Below are positions 36,425 to 45,099 of a stretch of DNA of 64,000 bases, in pieces (within the stretch, counting starts at the first letter, position 1; the number at the start of each line of letters is the position of its first letter). The translations under genes and the position numbers were made by a program. This stretch comes from CAZYFH01 sp965249175 (GTDB lineage: Bacteria; Acidobacteriota; Vicinamibacteria; Vicinamibacterales; UBA8438). The notes under the pieces are model-generated. The model worked only from the letters and a program-made list of their open reading frames with translations, was not told the origin of the DNA and made no database searches. The DNA lies in contig OZ252227.1 in assembly GCA_965249175.1 (NCBI GenBank), positions 3,534,001-3,598,000 on the forward strand, read 5' to 3'.

Positions 36425-38031
36425 TGGACCCCATCCGCTCCGAGCTCCGCACCGACACGCCGGAATACCGCGCGCACCGCGAGGCGATGGAGCGCCTCGT
36501 CGGCGAGCTCGACGCACGACTCGCCTCGGTGCGGGAGGGGGGCGACCCCGCGGCCGTCGCGCGTCACCGCGAGCAAGGCAAGCTCACGGTACGCGAACGC
36601 CTCGACCGACTGCTGGACACCGGCTCGCCGTTTCTCGAGATTGCGCCGCTGGCGGCGTTTGGCATGTACGACGATGCGGCTCCGGCCGCCGGCCTCGTGA
36701 CCGGCGTCGGTCGCGTGTCCGACCGAGAAGTCGTGATCGTCGCCAACGACGCCACGGTGAAGGGCGGGACCTACCTGCCGGTCACCGTCAAGAAGCACCT
36801 GCGGGCCCAGCAGGTGGCGCTCGACAATCGTCTCCCGTGTGTGTATCTGGTCGACTCCGGCGGTGCGTTCCTGCCGATGCAGGCCGAGGTGTTTCCGGAC
36901 CGAGAGCACTTCGGTCGGATTTTCTTCAACCAGGCGCGGATGTCGGCAAGCGGCATTCCACAGATCGCCGTCGTGATGGGATCGTGCACGGCCGGCGGCG
37001 CCTACGTCCCCGCGATGTCGGACGAGACGGTGATCGTCAACGGCACCGGGACGGTGTTCCTGGCTGGACCGCCGCTGGTCAAGGCCGCGACCGGCGAAGA
37101 GGTGACCGCGGAAGAGCTCGGCGGCGCCGACGTGCACACGCGGCTCTCGGGTGTCGCCGATTATCTCGCCGACGACGACGCGCATGCAATCAGGCTGACA
37201 CGCACCATCGTCTCGACCGTGCATACCGAGGCACGCCACATCCCGGACGTCGCGGCGGTCGAAGAACCGCTCTACGACCCGGACGAGCTGCTCGGCATCA
37301 TCCCGGCCGACCCCCGTGCACGCTACGACGTGCGAGAAGTCATCGCCCGCCTGGTCGACGGCTCGCGGTTCGACGAGTTCAAGGCCCGCTACGGTCCGAC
37401 CCTCGTCACCGGATTCGCCCGGCTCCACGGCATGCTCGTCGGCATCCTCGCCAACAACGGGGTGCTGTTCTCCGAGTCCGCGCTCAAAGCGGCCCATTTC
37501 ATCCAGCTCTGCACCCGACGCCGGATCCCCCTCGTGTTCTTGCAGAACATCACCGGGTTCATGGTCGGCCGCCAGTACGAGCAGGGCGGCATCGCGAAGG
37601 ATGGGGCCAAGATGGTGCACGCGGTCGCCAACGCGGTCGTGCCGAAGCTGACCGTCATCATCGGCGGGTCGTTCGGCGCCGGCAACTACGGCATGTGCGG
37701 CCGCGCCTACGATCCGCGGTTCCTCTGGATGTGGCCGAACGCCCGCATCTCGGTCATGGGGGGCGAGCAGGCGGCCGACGTCCTGGCGACCGTCAAGCAG
37801 GCGCAGGCGGCGCGCGAGGGCCGCGAGCTGAGCGAGGACGAGGTCGAATCGATTCGGCGGCCGATCGTCGAAAAATACGCGTACGAAGGCTCGCCGTATT
37901 ACTCCACGGCGCGCCTCTGGGATGACGGCGTCCTTCATCCCGCACGCACGCGCGACGCGCTCGCGCTCGGACTCACCGTCGCCCACAACGCCCCGATCCC
38001 CGACCCCGCGTTCGGGATTTTTCGGATGTAG
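36424..38031 (+). CDS. mccB: Methylcrotonoyl-CoA carboxylase, carboxyltransferase subunit
   Basis: 535 residues, starting at the TAATG overlap (MDPIRSELRTDTPEYRAHRE). Both crotonase-like carboxyltransferase halves are complete. GSCTAGGAYVPAMSDETVIV, GTVFLAGPPLVKAATGEEV and NITGFMVGRQYEQGGIAKDG match MCC beta more closely than propionyl-CoA carboxylase beta, and the C-terminus NAPIPDPAFGIFRM is the MCC ending. It carboxylates 3-methylcrotonyl-CoA in leucine degradation, using carboxybiotin on the carrier protein. Substrate by family resemblance only. Confidence 0.93.
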   Translation: MDPIRSELRTDTPEYRAHREAMERLVGELDARLASVREGGDPAAVARHREQGKLTVRERLDRLLDTGSPFLEIAPLAAFGMYDDAAPAAGLVTGVGRVSDREVVIVANDATVKGGTYLPVTVKKHLRAQQVALDNRLPCVYLVDSGGAFLPMQAEVFPDREHFGRIFFNQARMSASGIPQIAVVMGSCTAGGAYVPAMSDETVIVNGTGTVFLAGPPLVKAATGEEVTAEELGGADVHTRLSGVADYLADDDAHAIRLTRTIVSTVHTEARHIPDVAAVEEPLYDPDELLGIIPADPRARYDVREVIARLVDGSRFDEFKARYGPTLVTGFARLHGMLVGILANNGVLFSESALKAAHFIQLCTRRRIPLVFLQNITGFMVGRQYEQGGIAKDGAKMVHAVANAVVPKLTVIIGGSFGAGNYGMCGRAYDPRFLWMWPNARISVMGGEQAADVLATVKQAQAAREGRELSEDEVESIRRPIVEKYAYEGSPYYSTARLWDDGVLHPARTRDALALGLTVAHNAPIPDPAFGIFRM

Positions 38032-38056
38032 GGTCGCAAGTGCTCCTAGGGCTTCG

Positions 38057-39559
38057 ATGATTACGCGGCTGTTGATTGCCAACCGTGGCGAGATCGCCGT
38101 CCGCATCATGCGCACGTGCGAGATGCTCGGCGTCGAGACCGTCGCGGTCTACTCCGATGCGGACCGCAACGCCCGCCACGTCACAGAGGCCTCACGCGCG
38201 GTGCCGATCGGACCGGCGCCGGCAGCCGAAAGCTACCTGTCGATCACGCGTCTGATCGACGCCGCCCGTGCGAGCGGGGCGGACGCCGTCCACCCCGGCT
38301 ACGGTTTTCTGTCCGAGAACGCCGCGTTCGCCTCCGCCTGCGTCGACGCCGGCCTGACGTTCGTCGGACCGTCGGCCGGGGTCATCGAGCGGTTTGGTTC
38401 CAAGATCGAGGCGCGGCGCACCGCCTCGGAGGCTGGTGTCCCCGTCGTGCCCGGGGGCGAGCCGGCGGACCAGACCATCGCCGGCGTCGAGGCCGTCGTC
38501 CGGGCCATCGGCTATCCGGCGGTGCTGAAGCCGTCAGCGGGCGGTGGCGGCAAGGGGATGCGGATCGTGCGTCACGACCGGGAGCTCGGCGCCGCATCCG
38601 AAGCGGCGCGCCGTGAGGCGCAGGCGGCGTTTGGCGACGGCACGCTCTACGTCGAGCGACTGCTCGAGCGACCCCGACACATCGAGGTTCAGATTGCCGG
38701 CGATCGGGACGGACGGCTCGTCCACCTCGGGGAACGCGACTGTTCCGTGCAACGGCGCCACCAAAAGGTGATCGAAGAAACCCCCTCGACCGCGCTGACG
38801 CCGTCGACACGCCACCGGCTGACGACGGCGGCGGTCACGGTGGCGCAGGCGGCGGGTTACGACAACGTCGGCACGGTCGAGTTCCTGGTCGAGGGAAGCG
38901 GAGACGATGCACGGTTTTATTTCCTCGAGATGAATACCCGCCTGCAGGTCGAGCATCCCATCACGGAACTGGTCACCGGCGTCGACCTCGTTCGAGCCCA
39001 GCTCGAGATCGCGAGTGGCGGCGGCGTCCCGTGGACCGAGGACGACATCACGGCACGCGGGCACGCGATGGAATGCCGGGTGTACGCGGAAGACCCGGCC
39101 CGTGATTTCAGCCCACACGCCGGTCACCTGACGCTCTACCGCGAACCGACCGGACCGGGCGTACGCGTCGATTCCGGCGTCAGCACGGGGAGCGTGATCC
39201 CGGTGCACTACGACCCGCTGCTCGCGAAGCTCGTCGTCTACGGAGAGACCCGCGAAGCCGCCCGTCAACGAGCGTTGGCGGCGCTCGGCCGCTACGTCGT
39301 GCTCGGTGTGCCGAGCAACCTGTCGTTTCTTGGTCGCGTGCTCGCCCATCCGAGATTCAAGCGTGGCGCGATTGACATCGGGTTTGTGGACGACGAGCAC
39401 GATGCGCTGCAGGACAGCCCGCCGGACGCCACCGTCATCGCCGCGGTGGCGGCCGCCGCTGCGCGTGCACTTCGGCGCGACACCCCGTTGCGCGCCCCAC
39501 TGGCCGGCCAGCACGGCGAAAGCGATCCGTGGGCCCGCCTGCACGACTGGCGGATGTAG
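38057..39559 (+). CDS. accC: Biotin carboxylase subunit (without carrier domain)
   Basis: 500 residues from ATG 38057 (MITRLLIANRGEIAVRIMRT). ATP-grasp biotin carboxylase with GFLSENAAFA, KPSAGGGGKGMRI, LERDCSVQRRHQKVIEE (GERDCSVQRRHQK), and FLEMNTRLQVEHPITELVTG. It ends soon after the carboxylase domain, at the length of AccC rather than the ~650-720 residues of typical MCC alpha chains; the biotin carrier is a separate gene that starts 10 bp downstream. Carboxylates biotin with ATP and bicarbonate. Confidence 0.93.
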   Translation: MITRLLIANRGEIAVRIMRTCEMLGVETVAVYSDADRNARHVTEASRAVPIGPAPAAESYLSITRLIDAARASGADAVHPGYGFLSENAAFASACVDAGLTFVGPSAGVIERFGSKIEARRTASEAGVPVVPGGEPADQTIAGVEAVVRAIGYPAVLKPSAGGGGKGMRIVRHDRELGAASEAARREAQAAFGDGTLYVERLLERPRHIEVQIAGDRDGRLVHLGERDCSVQRRHQKVIEETPSTALTPSTRHRLTTAAVTVAQAAGYDNVGTVEFLVEGSGDDARFYFLEMNTRLQVEHPITELVTGVDLVRAQLEIASGGGVPWTEDDITARGHAMECRVYAEDPARDFSPHAGHLTLYREPTGPGVRVDSGVSTGSVIPVHYDPLLAKLVVYGETREAARQRALAALGRYVVLGVPSNLSFLGRVLAHPRFKRGAIDIGFVDDEHDALQDSPPDATVIAAVAAAAARALRRDTPLRAPLAGQHGESDPWARLHDWRM

Positions 39560-39569
39560 GGACGCGGCC

Positions 39570-40055
39570 ATGCCGGCACCCATCGACCTCCTCGTACACG
39601 CTGGATCGTCGAGCCGTCGGGCGAGCGTCGTCTCCGACGACGTCGTCGAAGTCGATGACCGGTCCGTTGCGGTCGAGATCACCGTCATCGATCCGTCGAC
39701 GTACCTGGTCACCGCCGATGGGTCGCGGCACCTCGTCCACGTGGTCATGGACGGCACGCGCGGGTGGGCGATGGTCGCCGGTCGCGCGTTGGACGTCGAG
39801 CGATCGGCCGTCGCCGGACCTGCCGGGGCGCGCATCCCCGACGATGATGCGCTCTCGGCACCGATGCCTGCGACCGTCACCAAGGTGCTCGTTCGGGCAG
39901 GCGACGCGGTCAGCGAAGGCGACACGCTGGTGCGACTCGAGGCGATGAAGATGGAGCTTGCGGTGCGCGCGCCACGCGACGCACGCGTGCTCGGTGTCGC
40001 GTGTCGCGACGGTGAGCTGGTGCAGCCGGGCCGACCGCTGGTGACCCTCGCCTGA
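39570..40055 (+). CDS. Stand-alone biotin carboxyl carrier protein
   Basis: 161 residues from ATG 39570. The C-terminal ~75 residues are a biotinyl domain with the LEAMKMEL site (biotinylated Lys), PMPATVTKVLVRAGDAVSEG ahead of it and LVQPGRPLVTLA at the end. The N-terminal half (VEVDDRSVAVEITVIDPSTY) resembles the biotin-transfer linker that joins BC to BCCP in MCC alpha chains. So what is normally the C-terminal part of MCC alpha has become a separate gene here. Confidence 0.9.
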   Translation: MPAPIDLLVHAGSSSRRASVVSDDVVEVDDRSVAVEITVIDPSTYLVTADGSRHLVHVVMDGTRGWAMVAGRALDVERSAVAGPAGARIPDDDALSAPMPATVTKVLVRAGDAVSEGDTLVRLEAMKMELAVRAPRDARVLGVACRDGELVQPGRPLVTLA

Positions 40056-40070
40056 CCGGCGGGAAGTGCC

Positions 40071-40436
40071 CTACGTCGCTGCCGCGGTCGGCTCCGACGC
40101 GTCGGTGTCGCTGGGTTCCGCCTCGAGCGCCTCGACCACGTCAGTGAAGTCGTGCATGTCGATGGCGTCGTAGTCGGGCGGGCAGCCGAAGTCCCGCGGC
40201 TGAGGGGCGGTCGTGTTGCCGAGCGTGACGCAGAGACCGCAGCCGATGCACTTGTCGACGACGACCGCGCACACCATCCGGCCGTAGGCATCCGGTTCCT
40301 CGATGATGCAATCCTCGACCGGACAGGCCGCCTGACAGATCGAGCACGCGACCGCACCGAAGCAGCGCTCCGGGTCGATGACCGCGAGGCGCTTTGGCGG
40401 CTTCTTCCGAGGCCGATTCATCAGCTTCGTCCACAT
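40071..40436 (-). CDS. Ferredoxin-like 2[4Fe-4S] protein
   Basis: 121 residues from ATG 40436, chosen because TATAAT lies 10 nt upstream on the minus strand (leaderless). The cysteines sit in CFGAVACSICQAACP and CIGCGLC; the first group has an unusual C-x5-C-x2-C spacing, the second is a standard CxxCxxC with its fourth ligand likely in CPPDYD. A basic N-terminus (MNRPRKKPPKR) and an acidic Ala/Glu tail flank it. It could pass electrons for nearby metabolism; the partner is unknown. Convergent with the carrier-protein gene. Confidence 0.8.
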   Translation of the reverse strand: MWTKLMNRPRKKPPKRLAVIDPERCFGAVACSICQAACPVEDCIIEEPDAYGRMVCAVVVDKCIGCGLCVTLGNTTAPQPRDFGCPPDYDAIDMHDFTDVVEALEAEPSDTDASEPTAAAT

Positions 40437-40446
40437 AGACGCCCGT

Positions 40447-40452
40447 ATTATA
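40447..40452 (-). promoter_or_regulatory. -10 box TATAAT, leaderless start of the ferredoxin gene
   Basis: TATAAT on the minus strand, 10 nt before ATG 40436; no Shine-Dalgarno sequence lies in between. It decides the start of the ferredoxin-like gene in favour of the longer form. Confidence 0.5.
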
Positions 40453-40487
40453 CCCGACCGTGTTGCCGACCTCGGCCGCTGGGCCGG

Positions 40488-41726
40488 TCAGGCAGACTTC
40501 CCGCGCGCGGCAATGCTCCAGACCGCCTCGACCTGCCCGTGCCGCGCCGCGTACATCTGGTCGTAGAGGTTCACCACGGGGTCGCAGTGCGACACGATCA
40601 GCTCGAGCTTGTCGCCGACCGCGTAGGTCCGGCTCGGGTTGTCGTAGCGGATCGACCCGAACTCATCGGAGCCCGACGTGTAGCTCATCCCGGACTCGCC
40701 CTTGACGATCGCCCACGGCCGATTGATCGTGCAGGCCTTTGCGCCCGCGTCCGTGGTGGCCCGTCCCTCGTACTGCGCGTTGAGGACGGTCGTGAGAATC
40801 GTCAACGACGGCTGGAAGTCGGTATATCGCTCGGTGTCCTGCGCGCCGCCGATGGCCAGATACTGTGCGTCCATGAAGGCGTAGCTGCCGACCTGGACGT
40901 CGGTGAGGCCGGGCGTGGCGTGATCGATGTTGTATGTACCGGTGCCCCCCCCGCTGAAGATCTCGGTGCTCAGCCCGGACCGCCGGAACAGCTCGAAGGT
41001 CTCCGAGGCCGGTACCAGACGCTCCAGGGTCTGGGCCTTCCGTGTGTCGAACCCCTGGACGTGCTGCGACCCCCCGTCGTAGCAGAGCATGCCGCGCAGG
41101 CGGAGATGGGGCAGCCGGTCGATGAGCTGCGCCAGCATCAGCGCGGGTTGACCGGGCGTGATGCCCGTTCGGTGGCCGCCCGGGTCGATGTCGACGACCA
41201 CATCGGCCACGATGCCGGCCGCCTGCGCGGCGTCGGACAGCTGCTGCGCGTTCTGGGTCGTGTCGGTCGCCTGAATGAAACCGTCGCAGAACTTGCGGAG
41301 CATCATGGCCCGCTGGATCTTGAAGGGCGTGACGTTGCTGGTGGTCATCAGCAGCTCGGTGATGCCATGCTCGAACATCGCCTCGGCCTCGCTGACCTTC
41401 GCCACGCAGATTCCGACCCCGCCGGCCTCGAGCTGCAACCGCGCAATCGCCGGACACTTGTGGGTCTTGGCGTGCGGGCGCGACGCGATCCCGTTGGCGC
41501 GCACGGTCTGCTGCATCGTGGCGAGGTTGCCCTCGAGGGCGTCGAGATCGACCACGAGCGCGGGCGTGTCGAGATCCCACATCGACAGCCCGACCTCAAG
41601 CCGCTCACCACGTGCCATGGCCGCGACCTCCGGCCCTGTATACCCGTTGGCGGACGACGGCACCCAGACTGCGGCGCTCGCCCCGGCCGCCTGAAGGAAA
41701 TGGCGACGAGAGAAAGGAGACGTCAT
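40488..41726 (-). CDS. Exported PLP enzyme, DSD1 / D-threonine-aldolase-like
   Basis: 412 residues. The N-terminus has a twin-arginine signal (SRRHFLQAAGASAAVWVP). The barrel domain of the alanine-racemase fold starts DTPALVVDLDALEGNLATMQ with the PLP Lys in RPHAKTHKCP. The C-terminal D-serine-dehydratase-like domain closes with VSHCDPVVNLYDQ, whose His and Cys bind the metal in this family. Enzymes of this type cleave D-threonine-like or dehydrate D-serine-like substrates. An exported version is uncommon. It starts 7 bp after the copD stop, so it belongs to the copC-copD transcript. Confidence 0.88.
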   Translation of the reverse strand: MTSPFSRRHFLQAAGASAAVWVPSSANGYTGPEVAAMARGERLEVGLSMWDLDTPALVVDLDALEGNLATMQQTVRANGIASRPHAKTHKCPAIARLQLEAGGVGICVAKVSEAEAMFEHGITELLMTTSNVTPFKIQRAMMLRKFCDGFIQATDTTQNAQQLSDAAQAAGIVADVVVDIDPGGHRTGITPGQPALMLAQLIDRLPHLRLRGMLCYDGGSQHVQGFDTRKAQTLERLVPASETFELFRRSGLSTEIFSGGGTGTYNIDHATPGLTDVQVGSYAFMDAQYLAIGGAQDTERYTDFQPSLTILTTVLNAQYEGRATTDAGAKACTINRPWAIVKGESGMSYTSGSDEFGSIRYDNPSRTYAVGDKLELIVSHCDPVVNLYDQMYAARHGQVEAVWSIAARGKSA

Positions 41727-41733
41727 GGCGTTC

Positions 41734-42663
41734 TTACTCCAGTTCGTAGGGCATCGCCAGATGCACGAGCGTAGCGGTCACCATCAGCAGCACGACGCCG
41801 AGCGCGAGCTCAACTCGGGCGGAGCGGACCAGGGCGCGCGTGCCGGCGGCATTCCCGAGCCGCGGCCGCACCCGTCGCCAATTGTATGCCCCAACGGCGC
41901 CGGTGGCGCCGACCAGCGCGATCTTTGCGAGCAACGTCAGGCCCCACGGCGTCGTCCGGAGCTGGCTCAGCGCATCGACATACAACCACGCCGTGGCGCC
42001 GCCGGTCACCAGCACGATGCTCACGGCCCAGAGGGCCAGCCGGGAAAAACGGTCGATCACGGCGGAGACCCACGCGTCCGCACCGGGCTCAGCTGTCGCG
42101 ACGGCCACGACCGCCAGGACGACCGCCAGTGTCCCAAGCCAGGCCGCCGCGGCCAGCCCGTGGCCAATCTGGAGGAACCACGGAAGGTGCGTGCCGAGCG
42201 TCACCGCGTGCCCGGTCAATGGCAGCGTCGCCCACAGCAGCACGACCATGACCGCTGTGGCGCGCCACGCGGGACGGGGCCGCACCGCGGCCCACCCGAT
42301 GGTCGCCGCCACGCCCACGGCCACGGCGATTTGCGGACGCCAGAATGTGCCCCAACGACTCTCCAGCGCGATGACGCGCACAAGCTCGACCGTCACCGGC
42401 TCGTCGAGGCCGAAGACGGAGTAGGTCTGCGCGTAGAGACGTAAGATGGCGGCGACAATCACCATGGCCGCCGACAGGACGCCCACCCGATACAGCCGCC
42501 TTTCGAGCCGCGGCCAGACGCCGGGAGGGAGGGCCTGCGCGGCGGTCTGCAGGGGCATCATGACCGCGCGGGTCGCCGTCGCGCCGGTGAGCCCGAAGAG
42601 CCCGAGATAGGTCACCCACTTCGCGACGGCCAGGTAAGCGACGGCGAGCGACGCGGGGTTCAT
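41734..42663 (-). CDS. copD: Copper resistance membrane protein CopD
   Basis: 309 residues with eight to nine hydrophobic helices. GRAHR-type details are divergent, but VTYLGLFGLTGATATRAVMM at the start, AAWLGTLAVVLAVVAV in the middle (the CopD HxxxxxWLG-type helix; GHGLAAAAWLG) and WRRVRPRLGN near the end support the CopD family. It works with periplasmic CopC in copper uptake or handling. It follows copC by 42 bp and precedes the PLP enzyme by 7 bp. Confidence 0.87.
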   Translation of the reverse strand: MNPASLAVAYLAVAKWVTYLGLFGLTGATATRAVMMPLQTAAQALPPGVWPRLERRLYRVGVLSAAMVIVAAILRLYAQTYSVFGLDEPVTVELVRVIALESRWGTFWRPQIAVAVGVAATIGWAAVRPRPAWRATAVMVVLLWATLPLTGHAVTLGTHLPWFLQIGHGLAAAAWLGTLAVVLAVVAVATAEPGADAWVSAVIDRFSRLALWAVSIVLVTGGATAWLYVDALSQLRTTPWGLTLLAKIALVGATGAVGAYNWRRVRPRLGNAAGTRALVRSARVELALGVVLLMVTATLVHLAMPYELE

Positions 42664-42705
42664 GCGAAGGGTGTGCCGCGGGCGGCGGCGTGGCCGAGTG
42701 TTGGA

Positions 42706-43074
42706 CTAGTCGGCAGCGCGCACGGTGAAGGCGAACTCCCCGCGTTGCGCGTGGCCGTCACTGCCCGCGGTCCGCCACTTCACGGTGTACGAGCCGGGAG
42801 CCAGCGCCGATGGCAACATGGCCATCAGCGACTTGTCGTCGTGAATCATCGTGTCGCCCAGCTCGATCGCCCCGTCGGCGCCCTCGAGCGCGAGGAGACT
42901 AATCGCCGGATCCGGGCTCTGCGTGAACCACACCTGGATGTGCTGCGGCGAGCCCGTCAGCAACGCGTCGGCCTCCGGCGTCGTTTTGTCCACACGAAGA
43001 TGCGCGACCGCGGTCGCGACACTGAGGACTACCAGCACCGCGCTCCATGCCGCTGCTCGCCTTCCGAGTCTCAT
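42706..43074 (-). CDS. copC: Periplasmic copper-binding protein CopC
   Basis: 122 residues from ATG 43074 (an in-frame upstream extension has no signal peptide). Signal peptide 1-24 with cleavage TAVA/H, which leaves an N-terminal His, the Cu(II)-site ligand of CopC. The fold motifs PEADALLTGSPQHIQVWFTQ, YTVKWRTAGSDGHAQRGEF (Asp and His of the Cu(II) site) are clear; no Met-rich Cu(I) loop is visible, so it is a Cu(II)-only type. First gene of a copC-copD-PLP-enzyme operon, divergent from the CoA-ligase gene. Confidence 0.9.
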   Translation of the reverse strand: MRLGRRAAAWSAVLVVLSVATAVAHLRVDKTTPEADALLTGSPQHIQVWFTQSPDPAISLLALEGADGAIELGDTMIHDDKSLMAMLPSALAPGSYTVKWRTAGSDGHAQRGEFAFTVRAAD

Positions 43075-43178
43075 AATTTGCCTCCCACGGGGTTGGAACC
43101 CTGATTGTATACGACCAGGTCTCGGCCACCGGTGGTTCGGGAGGGGCCGGGCGGTCCCCTGCGGTAGGATCTCCACTC

Positions 43179-45083
43179 ATGAGTGCCTACCCGGACGTCT
43201 ATCGCCGCGCCGCTGCCGACCCGGAGGGATTTTGGGCCGCTGCGGCCGACTCGCTCACGTGGACGAGACGGTGGGACCGGGTCCGCGACGACAGCCGCGC
43301 CCCGTTCCACCGCTGGTTCGCCGGCGGTGAGCTGAATACCTGCTACAACGCGCTCGATCACCACATCGCGCGCGGTCGCGGCAAGCAGCTGGCCCTCATC
43401 TATGACAGCCCGGTGACGGACACCGTGCGCCGGTACACGTTCACCGAACTGCGGGACGAGGTGGCCCGGGTGGCGGGGGCGCTGGCGGCGCAGGGTGTCG
43501 TACGCGGCGACCGCGTGATCGTCTATATGCCGATGGTCCCGGAGGCGGTAATCGCCATGCTCGCGTGCGCCCGGATTGGCGCGATCCACTCCGTGGTGTT
43601 CGGGGGCTTCGCCGCCAAGGAACTGGCCGCCCGCATCGACGACGCCACGCCGACCCTCGTCCTGTCGGCGTCGTGCGGCATCGAGGCCGGACGCGTCGTG
43701 CCGTACAAGCCGCTGCTCGACGAGGCGATCGCGCTCTCGTCGCACAAGCCGGCGCGCTGCCTCATTCTGCAGCGGCCGCAGGCCACCGCATCCCTCGTCG
43801 ATGGTCGCGACCTCGACTGGCAGGAGACGTGCGCCGCGGCCGCCCCAGTCGACTGCGTGCCGCTGGCCGCCACCGACCCGCTCTACATCCTCTACACCTC
43901 TGGCACGACCGGCGTGCCAAAGGGCGTCGTGCGCGACAACGGCGGGCACGCGGTCGCGCTGAAGTGGAGCATGGAGCACGTGTACGGCGTCGGCGCCGGC
44001 GAGGTGTTCTGGGCCGCGTCGGACATCGGCTGGGTCGTCGGCCACTCCTACATCGTCTACGCCCCGTTGCTAGCCGGCGCGACGACAATCCTCTACGAGG
44101 GGAAGCCGGTCGGCACACCCGACCCTGGGGCCTTCTGGCGCGTGGTGGAGCAGCACGGGGTCAACGTCCTCTTCACGGCGCCCACCGCCTTCCGGGCCAT
44201 CAAGAAGGAGGACCCGGACGGACGTTTCATCGCGACGTACGACCTCTCGCGGTTTCGGACGCTCTTCCTGGCGGGCGAGCGCTGCGACCCCGACACGCTG
44301 CACTGGGCGCGCGACCGGCTGCAGGTGCCGGTGATCGACCACTGGTGGCAAACCGAAACGGGCTGGCCCATTGCCGCCAACTGTGTGGGGCTCGGCATGC
44401 TGCCGGTCAAGCCGGGCTCGCCGACCACCGCCGTCCCCGGCTACGACGTCCGTGTGCTCGGGGATGACGGGGCCGAGCTGCCGGCCGGCACGACCGGCGG
44501 CATCGTCATCAAGCTCCCACTGCCACCCGGCTGCCTGCCCACGCTGTGGAACAACGAGGACGGTTTCGAGCGCTCGTATCTCGCGCGCCATCCGGGGTAC
44601 TACGTGACCGGCGACGCGGGGTTCAAAGACGATGACGACTACCTCTTCATCATGAGCCGCATCGACGACATCATCAATGTCGCGGGCCACCGCTTGTCGA
44701 CGGGCGGCATGGAAGAGGTCCTCGCGTCCCATCCCGACATCGCCGAGTGCGCGGTGGTCGGCGTGGCCGACGCGATCAAGGGCGAGGTCCCAGTCGGCTT
44801 CGCCGTGACGAAGGCCGGGGTCACCCGCGGGGAAGAGGAGATCGTGCCGGAGCTGGTCGCACAGGTCCGGTCATCGATCGGTCCGGTGGCGGCCTTCAAG
44901 GCGGCAGCGCTCGTTCCCCGGCTGCCGAAAACGCGGTCGGGCAAGATCCTGCGTGGCACGATCAAGAAGATCGCAGAGGGGCAGGAATTCACGATACCCG
45001 CCACGATCGACGACCCCGCCATCCTGGACGAGATCACCGAGGCGCTCGGCCGACTCGGGTATCCGAAGACGCCGGCCCAGTAG
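43179..45083 (+). CDS. prpE: Propionyl-CoA / acetyl-CoA synthetase-type AMP-forming ligase
   Basis: 634 residues, the PrpE length. YTSGTTGVPKGVVRDNGGHA is the PrpE form of the P-loop; WWQTETGWPI and PPGCLPTLWNNEDGF are PrpE-like (AcsA has WPG in the corresponding place), and the catalytic Lys is in LPKTRSGKILRG. It makes propionyl-CoA (or acetyl-CoA) with ATP. Its neighbourhood with the MCC operon and copper genes does not define a pathway. A Lys-acetylation-type regulation site is present as in all such ligases. Confidence 0.9.
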   Translation: MSAYPDVYRRAAADPEGFWAAAADSLTWTRRWDRVRDDSRAPFHRWFAGGELNTCYNALDHHIARGRGKQLALIYDSPVTDTVRRYTFTELRDEVARVAGALAAQGVVRGDRVIVYMPMVPEAVIAMLACARIGAIHSVVFGGFAAKELAARIDDATPTLVLSASCGIEAGRVVPYKPLLDEAIALSSHKPARCLILQRPQATASLVDGRDLDWQETCAAAAPVDCVPLAATDPLYILYTSGTTGVPKGVVRDNGGHAVALKWSMEHVYGVGAGEVFWAASDIGWVVGHSYIVYAPLLAGATTILYEGKPVGTPDPGAFWRVVEQHGVNVLFTAPTAFRAIKKEDPDGRFIATYDLSRFRTLFLAGERCDPDTLHWARDRLQVPVIDHWWQTETGWPIAANCVGLGMLPVKPGSPTTAVPGYDVRVLGDDGAELPAGTTGGIVIKLPLPPGCLPTLWNNEDGFERSYLARHPGYYVTGDAGFKDDDDYLFIMSRIDDIINVAGHRLSTGGMEEVLASHPDIAECAVVGVADAIKGEVPVGFAVTKAGVTRGEEEIVPELVAQVRSSIGPVAAFKAAALVPRLPKTRSGKILRGTIKKIAEGQEFTIPATIDDPAILDEITEALGRLGYPKTPAQ

Positions 45084-45099
45084 GGCGGGGCCGCCGGCG

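Noticed and set aside
35479..38115. An 878-codon open frame on the minus strand, longer than any real gene nearby
   Set aside because: Only its last ~210 codons are pcm. The rest is antisense to the clearly real carboxyltransferase gene and has no domain; it is open because of the high GC content.
38534..40357. A 607-codon minus-strand frame across the biotin carboxylase and carrier genes
   Set aside because: It is antisense to two genes with full motifs and shows Arg/Ser-rich nonsense composition.
40152..41774. A 540-codon plus-strand frame opposite the PLP enzyme
   Set aside because: Antisense to a gene with a Tat signal and a complete PLP fold; composition is typical of shadow frames.
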